Notes: generated from the sequence alone by a model not told the origin. Counted from the stretch's first letter, positions 51,797-60,995 are shown. The stretch: DNA of 64,000 nucleotides from Hymenobacter mucosus (GCF_900188255.1 NZ_FZNS01000008.1:62001-126000); one strand, 5' to 3'. Made by a program: numbers and translations.

Positions 51797-52312
51797 ATGA
51801 CCTCTTTGGAATTCACCGACCAAGTACAAAAGATTTCTTACTCGCTAAAGCCCGTGGCGATGAACCTGACCCGTGACGCCGATGACGCCAAGGACCTAGT
51901 GCAGGAAACGCTGTTGAAAGCGCTCCTAAATAAGGACAAGTTCAAGACGGGCACCAATCTGAAGGCATGGTTGTACACCATCATGCGCAACACCTTCATT
52001 AACAATTACAACAAGATCACCAAGCGTAACAGTAATATCGACAGCACAGAGTACTTCCAGTACTTTAATACTGACGAAAACTACATTACGCACAACGGAG
52101 CAACCTCAGACTTCGTAGTAACAGATATAAACGAAGCCATTGCCAGTCTCTCCTCTGACTATCGGACTCCGTTTATGATGTACTACATCGGATATAAGTA
52201 CCTGGAAATTGCGGAGAAGCTGCAAATTCCGATTGGCACCGTTAAGAACCGTATTCACATCGCCCGCAAAGAACTTAAGCAGGCGCTGACGACATACGCC
52301 CCCGGCGTGTAG
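51797..52312 (+). CDS. ECF-type RNA polymerase sigma factor
   Basis: 171 residues. Region 2: 'NLTRDADDAKDLVQETLLKALLNKDKFKTGTNLKAWLYTIMRNTFIN'. Region 4: 'SLSSDYRTPFMMYYIGYKYLEIAEKLQIPIGTVKNRIHIARKELKQAL'. No anti-sigma gene is adjacent, and it stands directly before crtI between two terminators. In several bacteria light-controlled carotenoid genes are driven by an ECF factor under CarH-like control, so a similar relay is likely here, by inference. Confidence 0.93.
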   Translation: MTSLEFTDQVQKISYSLKPVAMNLTRDADDAKDLVQETLLKALLNKDKFKTGTNLKAWLYTIMRNTFINNYNKITKRNSNIDSTEYFQYFNTDENYITHNGATSDFVVTDINEAIASLSSDYRTPFMMYYIGYKYLEIAEKLQIPIGTVKNRIHIARKELKQALTTYAPGV

Positions 52313-52351
52313 GGAATAGGGAGAGAGTACAGACCCGCCCCGGGCGTATCG

Positions 52352-52397
52352 CGGGCCGCGGACGACGCAAGCCTTTGGCTGCGTGGTTCGCGGCCCG
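52352..52397 (+). terminator. Large GC-rich hairpin between the sigma factor gene and crtI
   Basis: CGGGCCGCG at 52352-52360 pairs with CGCGGCCCG at 52389-52397; the arms continue inwards (ACGCA / TGCGT) to about 20 bp with mismatches. No T-run follows, so it may be a terminator or a regulatory structure. Confidence 0.55.
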
Positions 52398-52406
52398 ATT
52401 GTTTGT

Positions 52407-52431
52407 GGAGGTACCGTTGGTAGCTACCTCC
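52407..52431. promoter_or_regulatory. Candidate operator before crtI
   Basis: Inverted repeat GGAGGTA-N11-TACCTCC, about 80 nt before the crtI start. The spacing could suit a dimeric regulator such as the MerR protein, but the sequence is not a known consensus. Confidence 0.3.
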
Positions 52432-52512
52432 CATTGGCGGCCATCACTGAAACATTTGCGTATGCCCATCAAATTGTAGCTTGCAGTTCAGCTTCCTCAA
52501 ACGCCCTTTCCG

Positions 52513-54015
52513 TTGTCATCTACTACCCCCACCACTACCAAAAACGTTATCGTAATCGGAGCTGGCTTTGCCGGACTGGCGGCGGCTACTTCGCTGGCCC
52601 AACGCGGCTACCACGTCACCATATTAGAGAAGAATGAGGGGCCAGGTGGTCGAGCCAGAGTGTTTAAGGCTGCGGGCTTTACGTTTGACATGGGGCCAAG
52701 CTGGTACTGGATGCCCGATATTTTTGAGCAGTACTTTGCCCGATTTGGCAAGAAGGTAGCTGACTACTACGATTTGGTGCGCCTGGATCCATCATATCAA
52801 GTAATTTTCAAAGGCGCCGAAACGGTTGACATCCCAGCCGCTATGAGCGAGCTGCGCCAGTTGTTTGAGCACTATGAGCCCGGGAGTGGGGCGCGCCTCG
52901 ACGAATTTCTGCGGCAGGCGGCGTATAAATATGAGGTAGGCATTGGCAAATTTGTGCACATGCCGGGGCGCTCTTTGCTTGAGTTTGCCGACCCCCGTCT
53001 CTTGGTTGACGCTCTGCGCCTCGACATCTTGCAGAGCATGCACAAGCACGTGCGCAAGTTCTTCAAGAACCCGCGCCTGTTGGAGTTAGTGGAGTTTCCT
53101 ATTCTATTTCTGGGAGCCACATCAGAGAATACGCCGGCGCTGTATTCGCTGATGAACTACGCCGATTTGGCCTTGGGAACGTGGTATCCCTTGGGAGGCA
53201 TGCACAAGATTGTGGAAGGTATGGTTGCCTTGGCTCAGGAGCGAGGCGTGCAACTGGAATACAATACGCCCGTGCAAGAAATAGTAGTGGAGAATGGCCG
53301 GGCTACCGGTGTGCAAACCTCCGCGGGCTTCCGGTCGGCCGACGTGGTAGTAGCCGGGGCCGACTACCATCACGCCGAGCAGCACCTACTGGCACCCCAG
53401 TGGCGTCACTACAACGAATCCTACTGGGATTCGCGCACGATGGCGCCCTCGTCGCTGCTCTTTTACGTGGGCGTAAACAAGCGCCTCCCCAAGCTGCGCC
53501 ACCACAATTTGTTCTTCGATGAAGACCTGACCGTGCACGCTCAGGAAATCTACGATGACCCTAAGTGGCCCAGCCGCCCGCTGTTCTACGTTTCGGCGCC
53601 GTCGCAAACCGACTCTACGGTGGCGCCGGAGGGCTGCGAAAATCTATTTCTGCTGATTCCGGTAGCTCCCAACTTGTCTGATCCGGAAGAAACCCGGGAG
53701 TACTACTACAACCTGATTATGGCCCGCTTGGAGCAACACTGCGGCACCACCATCCGCGACGCGGTAGTGTACAAGCGCAGCTACGCCCACCAGGACTTTG
53801 TGCAGGACTACAACAGCTACAAAGGCAATGCCTATGGGCTGGCGAATACCTTGCGCCAGACGGCGGTGCTAAAGCCCACGCTCAAAAGTAAAAAGGTGCG
53901 GAATCTGTATTTTACTGGCCAGCTTACCGTACCCGGACCAGGTGTGCCACCTTCGCTTATTTCCGGCCAGGTAGTGGCCCAGGAAGTAGAGAAGGAGTTC
54001 TCTCTCAGGAAGTAA
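52513..54015 (+). CDS. crtI: Phytoene desaturase CrtI
   Basis: 500 residues, apparently from a TTG start at 52513, since no ATG or GTG gives a full Rossmann fold. N-terminal FAD motif 'VIVIGAGFAGLAAATSLAQRGYHVTILEKNEGPGGRA', then 'FDMGPSWYWMPDIFEQYFARFGK' and C-terminal 'GLANTLRQTAVLKPTLKSKKVRNLYFTGQLTVPGPGVPPSLISGQVVAQEV', the bacterial CrtI signature. It introduces the double bonds that turn phytoene into lycopene. crtB follows 119 nt later. Confidence 0.95.
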   Translation: MSSTTPTTTKNVIVIGAGFAGLAAATSLAQRGYHVTILEKNEGPGGRARVFKAAGFTFDMGPSWYWMPDIFEQYFARFGKKVADYYDLVRLDPSYQVIFKGAETVDIPAAMSELRQLFEHYEPGSGARLDEFLRQAAYKYEVGIGKFVHMPGRSLLEFADPRLLVDALRLDILQSMHKHVRKFFKNPRLLELVEFPILFLGATSENTPALYSLMNYADLALGTWYPLGGMHKIVEGMVALAQERGVQLEYNTPVQEIVVENGRATGVQTSAGFRSADVVVAGADYHHAEQHLLAPQWRHYNESYWDSRTMAPSSLLFYVGVNKRLPKLRHHNLFFDEDLTVHAQEIYDDPKWPSRPLFYVSAPSQTDSTVAPEGCENLFLLIPVAPNLSDPEETREYYYNLIMARLEQHCGTTIRDAVVYKRSYAHQDFVQDYNSYKGNAYGLANTLRQTAVLKPTLKSKKVRNLYFTGQLTVPGPGVPPSLISGQVVAQEVEKEFSLRK

Positions 54016-54134
54016 CCGCCGCCGCATATCCCTGCCGTGAGGCGTTGATATTAGCTGCTTGACATTTCTTCCTATTGAGGGGCTTATCAGTAGCACTTCA
54101 CCCCGTATGCTTCTCTGTTTTTAATTACCATCAA

Positions 54135-54977
54135 GTGGACCACGTTCAGCTATTTACGGAAACCAGTTTAGCGTGCAGTAAGCTAATTACTACGCGTTAT
54201 AGTACCTCCTTCACGCTGGGCATCCGGACCCTCGACCGGCGGTTTCATCTGCCCGTGTACGCCGTGTATGGATGGGTGCGCTGGGCCGATGAAATTGTGG
54301 ACACCTTTCATGACCGCGACAAAGCGGCTCTGTTTGCCGAGTTTCGACAGCAAACGGATGCCGCCTTGGCTACGGGGTTCAGCCTAAACCCCGTGTTGCA
54401 CGCGTTTCAGCACGTCGTACACCAGTACCGGATCGACCGGGAGTTTTTGGATGCCTTTCTCTATAGCATGGAGATGGACCTTGACGACCGCAGCTACAAT
54501 CAGTCGTTGTACGAAAAATATATTTACGGCTCGGCGGAAGTAGTAGGACTGATGTGCTTGCGCATTTTCTGCGAGGGCGACGAGGCCATGTTTACCCACC
54601 TGCGCGCGTCGGCTTGCCGGCTGGGAGCTGCTTTTCAAAAGGTAAACTTCCTGCGCGATATCCGCTCCGATTACGAAGAGCGCGGCCGGGTGTACTTCCC
54701 CGGAGTACAGTACGAGGCCTTTGATGACCAAGTAAAGCGCGAAATTGAAGCTGATATTCGGGCTGATTTTGAGGCGGGCTACGCGGGCATTGTGCAACTG
54801 CCGCGAGCAGCTCGGCTGGGCGTTTACTTGGCTTACGTGTATTACCTCAAGCTCTTCCATAAGATTCGCCAGCTGCCAGCTCAACATATCCTTGGCCAGC
54901 GGGTGCGCGTACCAGACAACACGAAACTGCTGTTGTTGCTGGGGTCATACTTCCGCTACCGAATGCGCGCCATCTAA
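54135..54977 (+). CDS. crtB: Phytoene synthase CrtB
   Basis: 280 residues from a GTG at 54135 (VDHVQLFTETSLACSKLITT); a TTG at 54075 in the same frame would add 20 residues, and I could not decide firmly. Trans-isoprenyl-diphosphate synthase (squalene/phytoene synthase) motifs: 'YAVYGWVRWADEIVDTF' with the first Asp-rich box DEIVD, and 'AFQKVNFLRDIRSDYEERGRVYFP' with the second. It condenses two geranylgeranyl diphosphates to phytoene. Downstream of crtI on the same strand. Confidence 0.94.
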   Translation: MDHVQLFTETSLACSKLITTRYSTSFTLGIRTLDRRFHLPVYAVYGWVRWADEIVDTFHDRDKAALFAEFRQQTDAALATGFSLNPVLHAFQHVVHQYRIDREFLDAFLYSMEMDLDDRSYNQSLYEKYIYGSAEVVGLMCLRIFCEGDEAMFTHLRASACRLGAAFQKVNFLRDIRSDYEERGRVYFPGVQYEAFDDQVKREIEADIRADFEAGYAGIVQLPRAARLGVYLAYVYYLKLFHKIRQLPAQHILGQRVRVPDNTKLLLLLGSYFRYRMRAI

Positions 54978-55089
54978 CGGCCTGGTTTGGTAGATGAGTA
55001 GGGGAGTGTGAATTTTGGGCACGATTCCAGCAGTTCCGGTGTACTGCCGGCATGTTGCTGTGCTCATCTCGTCACGAATTCCTCCATCT

Positions 55090-55614
55090 GTGAAGCTGCT
55101 CCTTTCTTTTTTCCTTACACTGTTTTTGCTCCTTTCCACCCTCGTGTCAGACGCCAATCCATATTCCGTCACTAACCTCCGCCGCCAGTATCAGCAAGCC
55201 GCTACGAGTAAAGAGGCTGGCGAGAAGTTCTACAAGCTTATGGCCGCCTACGACAAGCAGGATGCCGTGGTGCTAGGATACAAAGCTGCCGCCGAAGCCA
55301 TTCGGGCCCGCGATGCTTCTATGTTCAACAAGCTCACTTACGTGCAAAACGCAAATAAGCTGTTTGACCAAGCTGTGAAGCTAGACGCGGATAATCCGGA
55401 AATCCGCTTTCTGCGCTTAAGTGTAGAAAGCAACTTGCCCGCTTTCTTGGGCTTGAGCCCGCATGTAGAGGAAGACCGCCAGTTCTTGGTGAGCATGCTA
55501 CTACAGCATCCTAAGTCGGGCCTCGATGCCGAATCGTTTGCGCTAGTACGCAACTTTATGGTAGACCGCGGCCACGTATCAGAGGCCGATGCTCAGAAGC
55601 TGACGCAACTGTAA
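55090..55614 (+). CDS. Hypothetical secreted helical protein downstream of crtB
   Basis: 174 residues from a GTG at 55090 (VKLLLSFFLTLFLLLSTLVS), which begins a signal peptide; the upstream TTG at 55015 is less likely. The mature part is helical and TPR-like: 'KFYKLMAAYDKQDAVVLGYKAAAEAIRARDA', 'NKLFDQAVKLDADNPEIRFLRLSVESNLPAFLG'. Function unknown. It may share the crtI-crtB transcript (112 nt gap). Closed by a terminator at 55660. Confidence 0.7.
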   Translation: MKLLLSFFLTLFLLLSTLVSDANPYSVTNLRRQYQQAATSKEAGEKFYKLMAAYDKQDAVVLGYKAAAEAIRARDASMFNKLTYVQNANKLFDQAVKLDADNPEIRFLRLSVESNLPAFLGLSPHVEEDRQFLVSMLLQHPKSGLDAESFALVRNFMVDRGHVSEADAQKLTQL

Positions 55615-55659
55615 GACGGCCAAGGTTGCCTTTACACTTAGCGTAGTTTTAATTGAAGA

Positions 55660-55685
55660 AAGCTCCCGTTATGGGAGCTTTTTTT
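55660..55685 (+). terminator. Terminator behind the crtB-linked gene
   Basis: AAGCTCCC / GGGAGCTT with a 5-nt loop and a T-run of seven. Confidence 0.9.
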
Positions 55686-55724
55686 ATATCTAGCAGGCTC
55701 TATACTGTAAGTGCTATTCAACCG

Positions 55725-56918
55725 ATGCGTACGATTCTGAGTGTGATATTGCTGCTCCTACTACAGCTGCCGGGGCTAAGCCAAACAGTGGTGAAAGGTA
55801 AAGTAGTAGATGAACAACAGCAGCCCGTTCCGTATGCTACTGTAGGGTGGGTAGATGGCTCCACGGGGACAGCTACCAATGAAGTAGGTGAGTTTAGCTT
55901 GCAGGCTCCGGCCTTGCCCCAGCGCATGGTGGTGCTAAGCATGGGCTACGGCCGGGCTGAAGCTGTGGTGACCACAGCCCAAACTCCAGTACACGTAGTG
56001 CTGAAGGCCAGCGCTGTCGCTCTACCCGAAGTAACAGTGCGTAACCCCAACAAAGTAGCGGAGGAACTAGTAATGCGGGCCGCCGCTAAATTGCTACGCC
56101 ATCAGCAAGACTTGTATTACGGCAAAGCCTTCTACCGCCAAAAAACCCGGCAGAATGGGCGCTACCGAGAATTCTTCGATGCCTTTTACGACGTAAAGTT
56201 TTCTAACCGCGTAATTGAAGGCTGGGACTTAGGTGAGTCGCGCTATGCATATGTGCCGGGAGGCTTCGTGTTTCGCAACTTTTCGACTATTATCCGTCGG
56301 GTGCCGGTATATAGTCGCCACGCCTTTCGCGAGAAGCTGCTCGTGCCCCTAGGGCAAGATCCTACCAGCAACTTTCGCTTCACGTTGCGCACCATACTCA
56401 GTGAAGCAGGCCGCGAAACGGCGGTTATCGACTTTGCACCCCGCCCGGAAGTGCACAAGCCGGCCAGCTCAGGCACACTTTACATTGACATGAAAACGGC
56501 TGTGGTGCGCCGCCAGGAACAAGCCCTGCCGCTGACTAGCATGATTACTATGAAAAGCAACGGCGACTATCAGCGCCTGAGCGACAAATTCTGGCTGGCG
56601 GCGGAGTTCACCCCCGTGGGCGATTCCCTCTCACGGCTGACGAGTACCCGCGCTGAGGCTACCATCGTTATGGGCCGGGCCGGGGGGCAGCCAGATAGTA
56701 CCCGCATATCAGCCTACCTCTTTTTCTACCAGTATACCGGGCGCTTGCCAGGCCATGCCTACGAGGATGTGGGTAGGCACTCCGATGATATGGAGCAGGT
56801 AAAAGCCAATGCGTACAATCCCCAGTTTTGGCAGCAGAATGAAGTATTGCTGGCTAGCCCCGTAGAGCAAGAGGTAATTCGGGATTTCGAGGGTAGAAAT
56901 ACATTCGGAAAATTCTGA
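55725..56918 (+). CDS. Carboxypeptidase-regulatory-like domain protein, paralogue 1
   Basis: 397 residues from ATG at 55725 (MRTILSVILLLLLQLPGLSQ, signal peptide). A beta-sandwich of the CarboxypepD_reg-like type opens the mature part: 'VVKGKVVDEQQQPVPYATVG' to 'TATNEVGEFSLQAPA', then 'LKASAVALPEVTVRNPNKVAEELVMRAAAKL' and a long C-terminal domain ('YGKAFYRQKTRQNGRYREFFDAFYDV'). It resembles the periplasmic or outer-envelope DUF5686-like proteins of Bacteroidota, by layout. A homologue with the same layout follows directly. Confidence 0.8.
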   Translation: MRTILSVILLLLLQLPGLSQTVVKGKVVDEQQQPVPYATVGWVDGSTGTATNEVGEFSLQAPALPQRMVVLSMGYGRAEAVVTTAQTPVHVVLKASAVALPEVTVRNPNKVAEELVMRAAAKLLRHQQDLYYGKAFYRQKTRQNGRYREFFDAFYDVKFSNRVIEGWDLGESRYAYVPGGFVFRNFSTIIRRVPVYSRHAFREKLLVPLGQDPTSNFRFTLRTILSEAGRETAVIDFAPRPEVHKPASSGTLYIDMKTAVVRRQEQALPLTSMITMKSNGDYQRLSDKFWLAAEFTPVGDSLSRLTSTRAEATIVMGRAGGQPDSTRISAYLFFYQYTGRLPGHAYEDVGRHSDDMEQVKANAYNPQFWQQNEVLLASPVEQEVIRDFEGRNTFGKF

Positions 56919-57042
56919 TCTGCGGCTACATAGCGGGGAAGTTGGGGCGGCTGTATATACAAAATCCCGCCGTCAACGTTTCAGGTAGCACTTCGGCACG
57001 GTATTAAACGAGCCAACGTGTCGTCCATCCTTTTCCCGGCAG

Positions 57043-58248
57043 ATGAAACAACTCTTTCTCCTTTCCCTTCTCGCTACCACTACTGCCGTACAGGCCCAGC
57101 AAGTTCGCATTACGGGCCGCGTCACCGACGAGCAAAAGCGGCCGGTACCGTATGCTACGGTTGGGTTGCGAGGCAATGAGCCCGGCACTTCTACCAACGA
57201 AGCGGGCGAGTTCACGTTACGGCTCGCCACCCAACCCCGCGAGATTGTCGTGCTAAGCATGGGGTACCAAACAACTGTTGTACCCGTTCCTGCTGGTGCT
57301 GCCCCCTTAAATATTGTATTGAAAGCCAGCACGGTGGCCCTGCCCGAAGTGCGGGTGCGCAACCCCGAGCAGGTAGCAGCAGAACTGGTGCAGCGGGCTT
57401 ATGCCAAGCTAGTGCGCCACGCCCGCGACGAGCATTACGGCAAAGCTTTCTACCGCCAGAAACAGCGCCATAACGGTCAGTACAACGAGTTTCTGGATGC
57501 GTTTTACACCGTGCGCCTTAGCAACCAGCACGTAGAAGGCTGGCAGCTAGAGCAGGCTCGCTACGGCACCGTGCCCAACAAGCAGGGCGTTGATATGATA
57601 AATTTTTCGGCCGCAGTGCGGCTGATTCCGGTATTCGAGCCCAAGCCTAGCCGTCGTACGCTGGCGGTACCTCTAAGCCCATTGGCCACCCAGCAGTTTA
57701 CCTTCCGGCTGCGGGAGGTGTTGCAAGAAAGGGGACAGGAAACGGCCGTCATTGACTACGCGCCGCGCCCCAGCCTGGGCCAGCCCGCTTCTGAAGGCAC
57801 CTTGTACCTCGACCTGAACACCGCTGCGCTACGGCGCCTAGAGTCGCGGGTGCCCATTGGTAATTTAACCAGCTACCAGTTTGGGGAGGGTACTACCCTT
57901 GACTCGCAGACCTTCCGCATGGTTTCCGATTTCGTACCGGTGGCTGATTCCCTCACGCGCTTGTCGTCTACTCGCGCGGAGGAAACCATTGTGCTGCGTT
58001 TTCAAAACAAGGCAGATACGACGCACGTGGAAGGCAATTTCTTCGTGTACGACTACACGGGTAAGCCGGCGGGCCGCGCCTACCGTACCACGGGCGTCAA
58101 TTACGATGACCTGAAGAAGGTAATGAAGCAGCCGTACAATGCGCAGTTCTGGCGCGAACAGGCCATCTTACGCGCCAGCCCTGTAGAAGAGAAAGTCATT
58201 CGAGACTTGGAGGCCCGCAAGGCATTTGGGCCCCTGCAAGGTAAGTAG
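57043..58248 (+). CDS. Carboxypeptidase-regulatory-like domain protein, paralogue 2
   Basis: 401 residues, signal peptide to about residue 19 (TTTAVQAQ). Same architecture and many identical motifs as the preceding gene: 'PVPYATVGL', 'STNEAGEFTLRLA', 'VVLSMGYQ', 'LKASTVALPEVRVRNPEQVAAELVQRAYAKL', 'YGKAFYRQKQRHNGQYNEFLDAFYTV', 'STRAEETIV' and a C-terminal 'SPVEEKVIRDLEARKAFG'. A tandem duplication is evident. Function unknown. The 58249-58566 gap behind it contains the hairpin at 58296 and no other gene. Confidence 0.82.
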   Translation: MKQLFLLSLLATTTAVQAQQVRITGRVTDEQKRPVPYATVGLRGNEPGTSTNEAGEFTLRLATQPREIVVLSMGYQTTVVPVPAGAAPLNIVLKASTVALPEVRVRNPEQVAAELVQRAYAKLVRHARDEHYGKAFYRQKQRHNGQYNEFLDAFYTVRLSNQHVEGWQLEQARYGTVPNKQGVDMINFSAAVRLIPVFEPKPSRRTLAVPLSPLATQQFTFRLREVLQERGQETAVIDYAPRPSLGQPASEGTLYLDLNTAALRRLESRVPIGNLTSYQFGEGTTLDSQTFRMVSDFVPVADSLTRLSSTRAEETIVLRFQNKADTTHVEGNFFVYDYTGKPAGRAYRTTGVNYDDLKKVMKQPYNAQFWREQAILRASPVEEKVIRDLEARKAFGPLQGK

Positions 58249-58295
58249 CTAAGTAGGCAGGACGTAACAGAATGTTTAGATTCTCGTCCTAGTAT

Positions 58296-58347
58296 AGGGC
58301 AAGCCAACGGGAGACTGCACAACACAGGCTTTCTGCAGGCTTGCCCT
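58296..58347 (+). terminator. Probable terminator behind the paralogue pair
   Basis: AGGGCAAGCC and GGCTTGCCCT form a perfect 10-bp stem with a 32-nt loop; TATTTTTT follows within 6 nt. Confidence 0.65.
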
Positions 58348-58566
58348 GCGTATTTTTTAGCGCAAAGCTCTCAGCGGGCAGCTTAGCAAATAAGTTGAGT
58401 AGTAGAATAATATAGAAGTTGAATCTGAACAATAGAGAATAATCTAACTTTATTAGTACGCAGAGTTGGCTAATGGCTATCCTGAGTCAAGCCGAACCGT
58501 ATAAGTACACGTAGCTCCCTTCCTAATCTGCAACCTTCTCCCCATTTCTCTGGTTATTTCGCCGTT

Positions 58567-59415
58567 ATGCCGCACCATCTGAGCGTCCGTATCGACCCCA
58601 ATTCCGGCTTTTGCTTCGGCGTTATTTATGCTATCCAGATGGCGGAGGACCTTCTGGATGAGCAGGGCTACCTGTATTGCCTCGGCGACATTGTGCACAA
58701 CGATGAGGAAGTAGAACGCCTAGAGCAGCGTGGCCTGCGCATTATCGGCTATGAGCAGTTCAATGAGCTGCGTGATGAGGCCGTGCTCATCCGGGCCCAC
58801 GGAGAGCCACCCAGCACCTATCAGAAAGCCCTGGAAAACCGACTGACTCTGGTTGATGCATCCTGCCCAGTTGTGCTGAAGCTCCAGAACCGCATTAAAA
58901 CCAGCTACGATAAGCAGGAGCGCATTTTCATTTACGGCAAACATGGCCACGCCGAAGTGCGTGGGCTGCTAGGGCAAACCAGCGGCGAGGCAGTGGTGTT
59001 TGAGAGCTTTGAGGAGCTTTTGCGCCACGAGCTACCCGAAAATATCACGCTCTATAGCCAGACGACCAAGAGTACCGATTCATTCTACCGCATTAAAGAT
59101 GAGCTAGAACAGCGCGGCTACCAAGTAAATGCCAACGATACCATTTGTCGGCAGGTAAGCAACCGCGACAAAGACTTGCGGCGCTTCGCCGCGCAATTCG
59201 ACCAGGTAGTGTTTGTGTCGGGCACCAAAAGCTCAAATGGCAAAGTGCTTTACCAAGTGTGCAAAGACACAAACCCGAACACCCACTTTATTTCTAAAGT
59301 AGATGAAATCTGTGCCAACTGGTTCTACCCAGGGCAGTCGGTAGGAATTTGTGGTGCTACTAGCACACCCATGTGGCAAATGGAGCAGGTGCGGGATGCG
59401 CTAGTAGCACTATAG
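58567..59415 (+). CDS. ispH: 4-hydroxy-3-methylbut-2-enyl diphosphate reductase
   Basis: 282 residues. The three [4Fe-4S] cysteines of IspH/LytB are visible: C16 (GFCFGV), C100 (VDASCPVV) and C194 (DTICRQVSNRDKDL). Also 'IRAHGEPP', 'GKHGHAEVRGLLGQT', 'SQTTKST' and 'VSGTKSSNGKVLYQVC'. Last step of the MEP pathway, giving IPP and DMAPP. The carotenoid ketolase gene follows at 59487, 71 nt on, so precursor supply and pigment synthesis may be co-expressed. Confidence 0.96.
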   Translation: MPHHLSVRIDPNSGFCFGVIYAIQMAEDLLDEQGYLYCLGDIVHNDEEVERLEQRGLRIIGYEQFNELRDEAVLIRAHGEPPSTYQKALENRLTLVDASCPVVLKLQNRIKTSYDKQERIFIYGKHGHAEVRGLLGQTSGEAVVFESFEELLRHELPENITLYSQTTKSTDSFYRIKDELEQRGYQVNANDTICRQVSNRDKDLRRFAAQFDQVVFVSGTKSSNGKVLYQVCKDTNPNTHFISKVDEICANWFYPGQSVGICGATSTPMWQMEQVRDALVAL

Positions 59416-59486
59416 CCCGTACCTGGCAAAAGGCCTGCGTACTTTTACTGGCACCTTTTTCTGTGTCGCCCGCGTTTCTTAGCTCA

Positions 59487-60242
59487 ATGCTTACTACTTC
59501 TGCTCATTCGCAAGTCGCCTCGCCCATGCAGCGGGTGAAGCCTGCCCCTCTGGGAAGCAAAGGAGTACTAATGGCAGGCTTGGTGCTAGGAGCCTGGGCT
59601 GGGCTGCTTGTGTTTTTGCTGGCTTTCTACCAACCCAATTGGCGTACCCCTTGGCCCTATCTGTTGGCCTTACTGCAAACCCACCTGTATACGGGGCTGT
59701 TTATCACTGCTCACGATGCCATGCATGGCGTGGTAAGCCCCAACAAGCGCTTGAATAATGCCATTGGTACGCTGACAGCCTTGTTGTTTGCCTACAACTG
59801 GTTTCCTCGAATGCTACCCAAGCACCATGCACATCATCGGCACGTGGCTACGGAAGACGACCCGGATTTTCACGACGGTAAGCACGTAAGCTTCGTGGCT
59901 TGGTTTGTTCGTTTTGCCTGGAACTACGTCACAGTATGGCAGATTGTACTGATGGCAGCAACCTATAACTTGCTGAAATACTGGTTTCCGCAGGCCAATG
60001 TGATTGGTTTTTGGATGGTGCCCGCTGTGCTGGCAACTATGCAGCTGTTTTTCTTTGGCACCTACCTGCCCCATCGGGGTGAACATGCCGTCGATAACCC
60101 GCACAAATCGCGCACGCAGTTTCGGCACCACGTGTGGGCTTTTGCGAGTTGTTATTTTTTCGGCTACCACTACGAGCATCACGATCAGCCTTACCTACCG
60201 TGGTGGCGGCTCTGGCGGGCTAAGGAAGCCGCAAGCCAATAA
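59487..60242 (+). CDS. crtW: Beta-carotene ketolase CrtW
   Basis: 251 residues from ATG at 59487 (MLTTSAHSQVASPMQRVKPA). Membrane desaturase-like fold with the three histidine boxes: HDAMH, HHAHHRH and HYEHH, the last in 'FFGYHYEHHDQPYLPWWRLW', very close to the CrtW C-terminal signature. It adds 4-keto groups to beta-ionone rings. With crtZ it points to astaxanthin- or flexixanthin-like pigments. Convergent with the LytTR gene, 15 nt between stop codons. Confidence 0.92.
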   Translation: MLTTSAHSQVASPMQRVKPAPLGSKGVLMAGLVLGAWAGLLVFLLAFYQPNWRTPWPYLLALLQTHLYTGLFITAHDAMHGVVSPNKRLNNAIGTLTALLFAYNWFPRMLPKHHAHHRHVATEDDPDFHDGKHVSFVAWFVRFAWNYVTVWQIVLMAATYNLLKYWFPQANVIGFWMVPAVLATMQLFFFGTYLPHRGEHAVDNPHKSRTQFRHHVWAFASCYFFGYHYEHHDQPYLPWWRLWRAKEAASQ

Positions 60243-60257
60243 CTTGCACTGTAAAGC

Positions 60258-60995
60258 TTAATGCTGACGCCGGATAAGAGAGCGGTTCACAATGCGCTCC
60301 GTCACTCGCTCGCGGTACGTTTGGCCCAGTGGTAACGCGTGCCCGCCCACTTTCACTTCTAGATTGCTAACCGTTTCAATATGAGCGGCATTGACTAGAT
60401 ATGAGCGGTGCGTGCGAACAAATAAGCCTGGTGGTAGCTGCTCTTCAATGTTTTTCAGGTTTACCAGGGTGAGATGGGTACGACCATCTGAAGTGTTGAT
60501 CTTCGTAAAATCCTTGAGGGCTTCAATGTAGAGCACTTCCCGGTAGTGAAGGCGCACGAACTGCGCATCAGTGCGGATAAAGAAAGACCCTAGCCCCGCG
60601 CTTGTATCCACTGCGGGAACGGCCTCCCGAGCGTTGGCCCGCAAGATGCTGCTTACCTTATTAACTGCCTTCAGAAACCGGTCGAGGGAGATAGGCTTGA
60701 GCAGAAAATCAATTACATCAAGGTTGAAGCCTTCCATGGCGTACTGGGGGTACGAGGTCATGAGGACTACCAAAGGAGGCTGCTGCAAGGAGCGCACTAA
60801 GTCAATGCCTGAAAGGTGAGGCATGGTAACGTCTGAAAACAGCACTTGCACTTGCTGTTCTAGCAGAAAGCGGTGAGCGTCAAGCGGATCAGTAAAAGCA
60901 GCCTTTACTTCTAAAATGTCCGTCATGGTGGCGTACGCCTGCAACAGCTCTAGCACAAGCGGATCGTCATCAAGAAGTAGACAAGTAATCTTCAT
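60258..60995 (-). CDS. LytTR-family response regulator
   Basis: 245 residues: receiver domain (DDD at 9-11, phospho-acceptor D55 in LFSDVTMPHL, T/K positions 'MTSYPQYAMEGFNLDVIDFLLKPI') and a C-terminal LytTR DNA-binding domain ('FFIRTDAQFVRLHYREVLYIEALKDFTKINTSDGR', 'FVRTHRSYLVNAAHIETV'). Its usual partner, a LytS-like membrane histidine kinase, is not adjacent. Controls unknown targets. The 60996-61266 gap before it is A/T-rich and has no gene. Confidence 0.93.
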   Translation of the reverse strand: MKITCLLLDDDPLVLELLQAYATMTDILEVKAAFTDPLDAHRFLLEQQVQVLFSDVTMPHLSGIDLVRSLQQPPLVVLMTSYPQYAMEGFNLDVIDFLLKPISLDRFLKAVNKVSSILRANAREAVPAVDTSAGLGSFFIRTDAQFVRLHYREVLYIEALKDFTKINTSDGRTHLTLVNLKNIEEQLPPGLFVRTHRSYLVNAAHIETVSNLEVKVGGHALPLGQTYRERVTERIVNRSLIRRQH

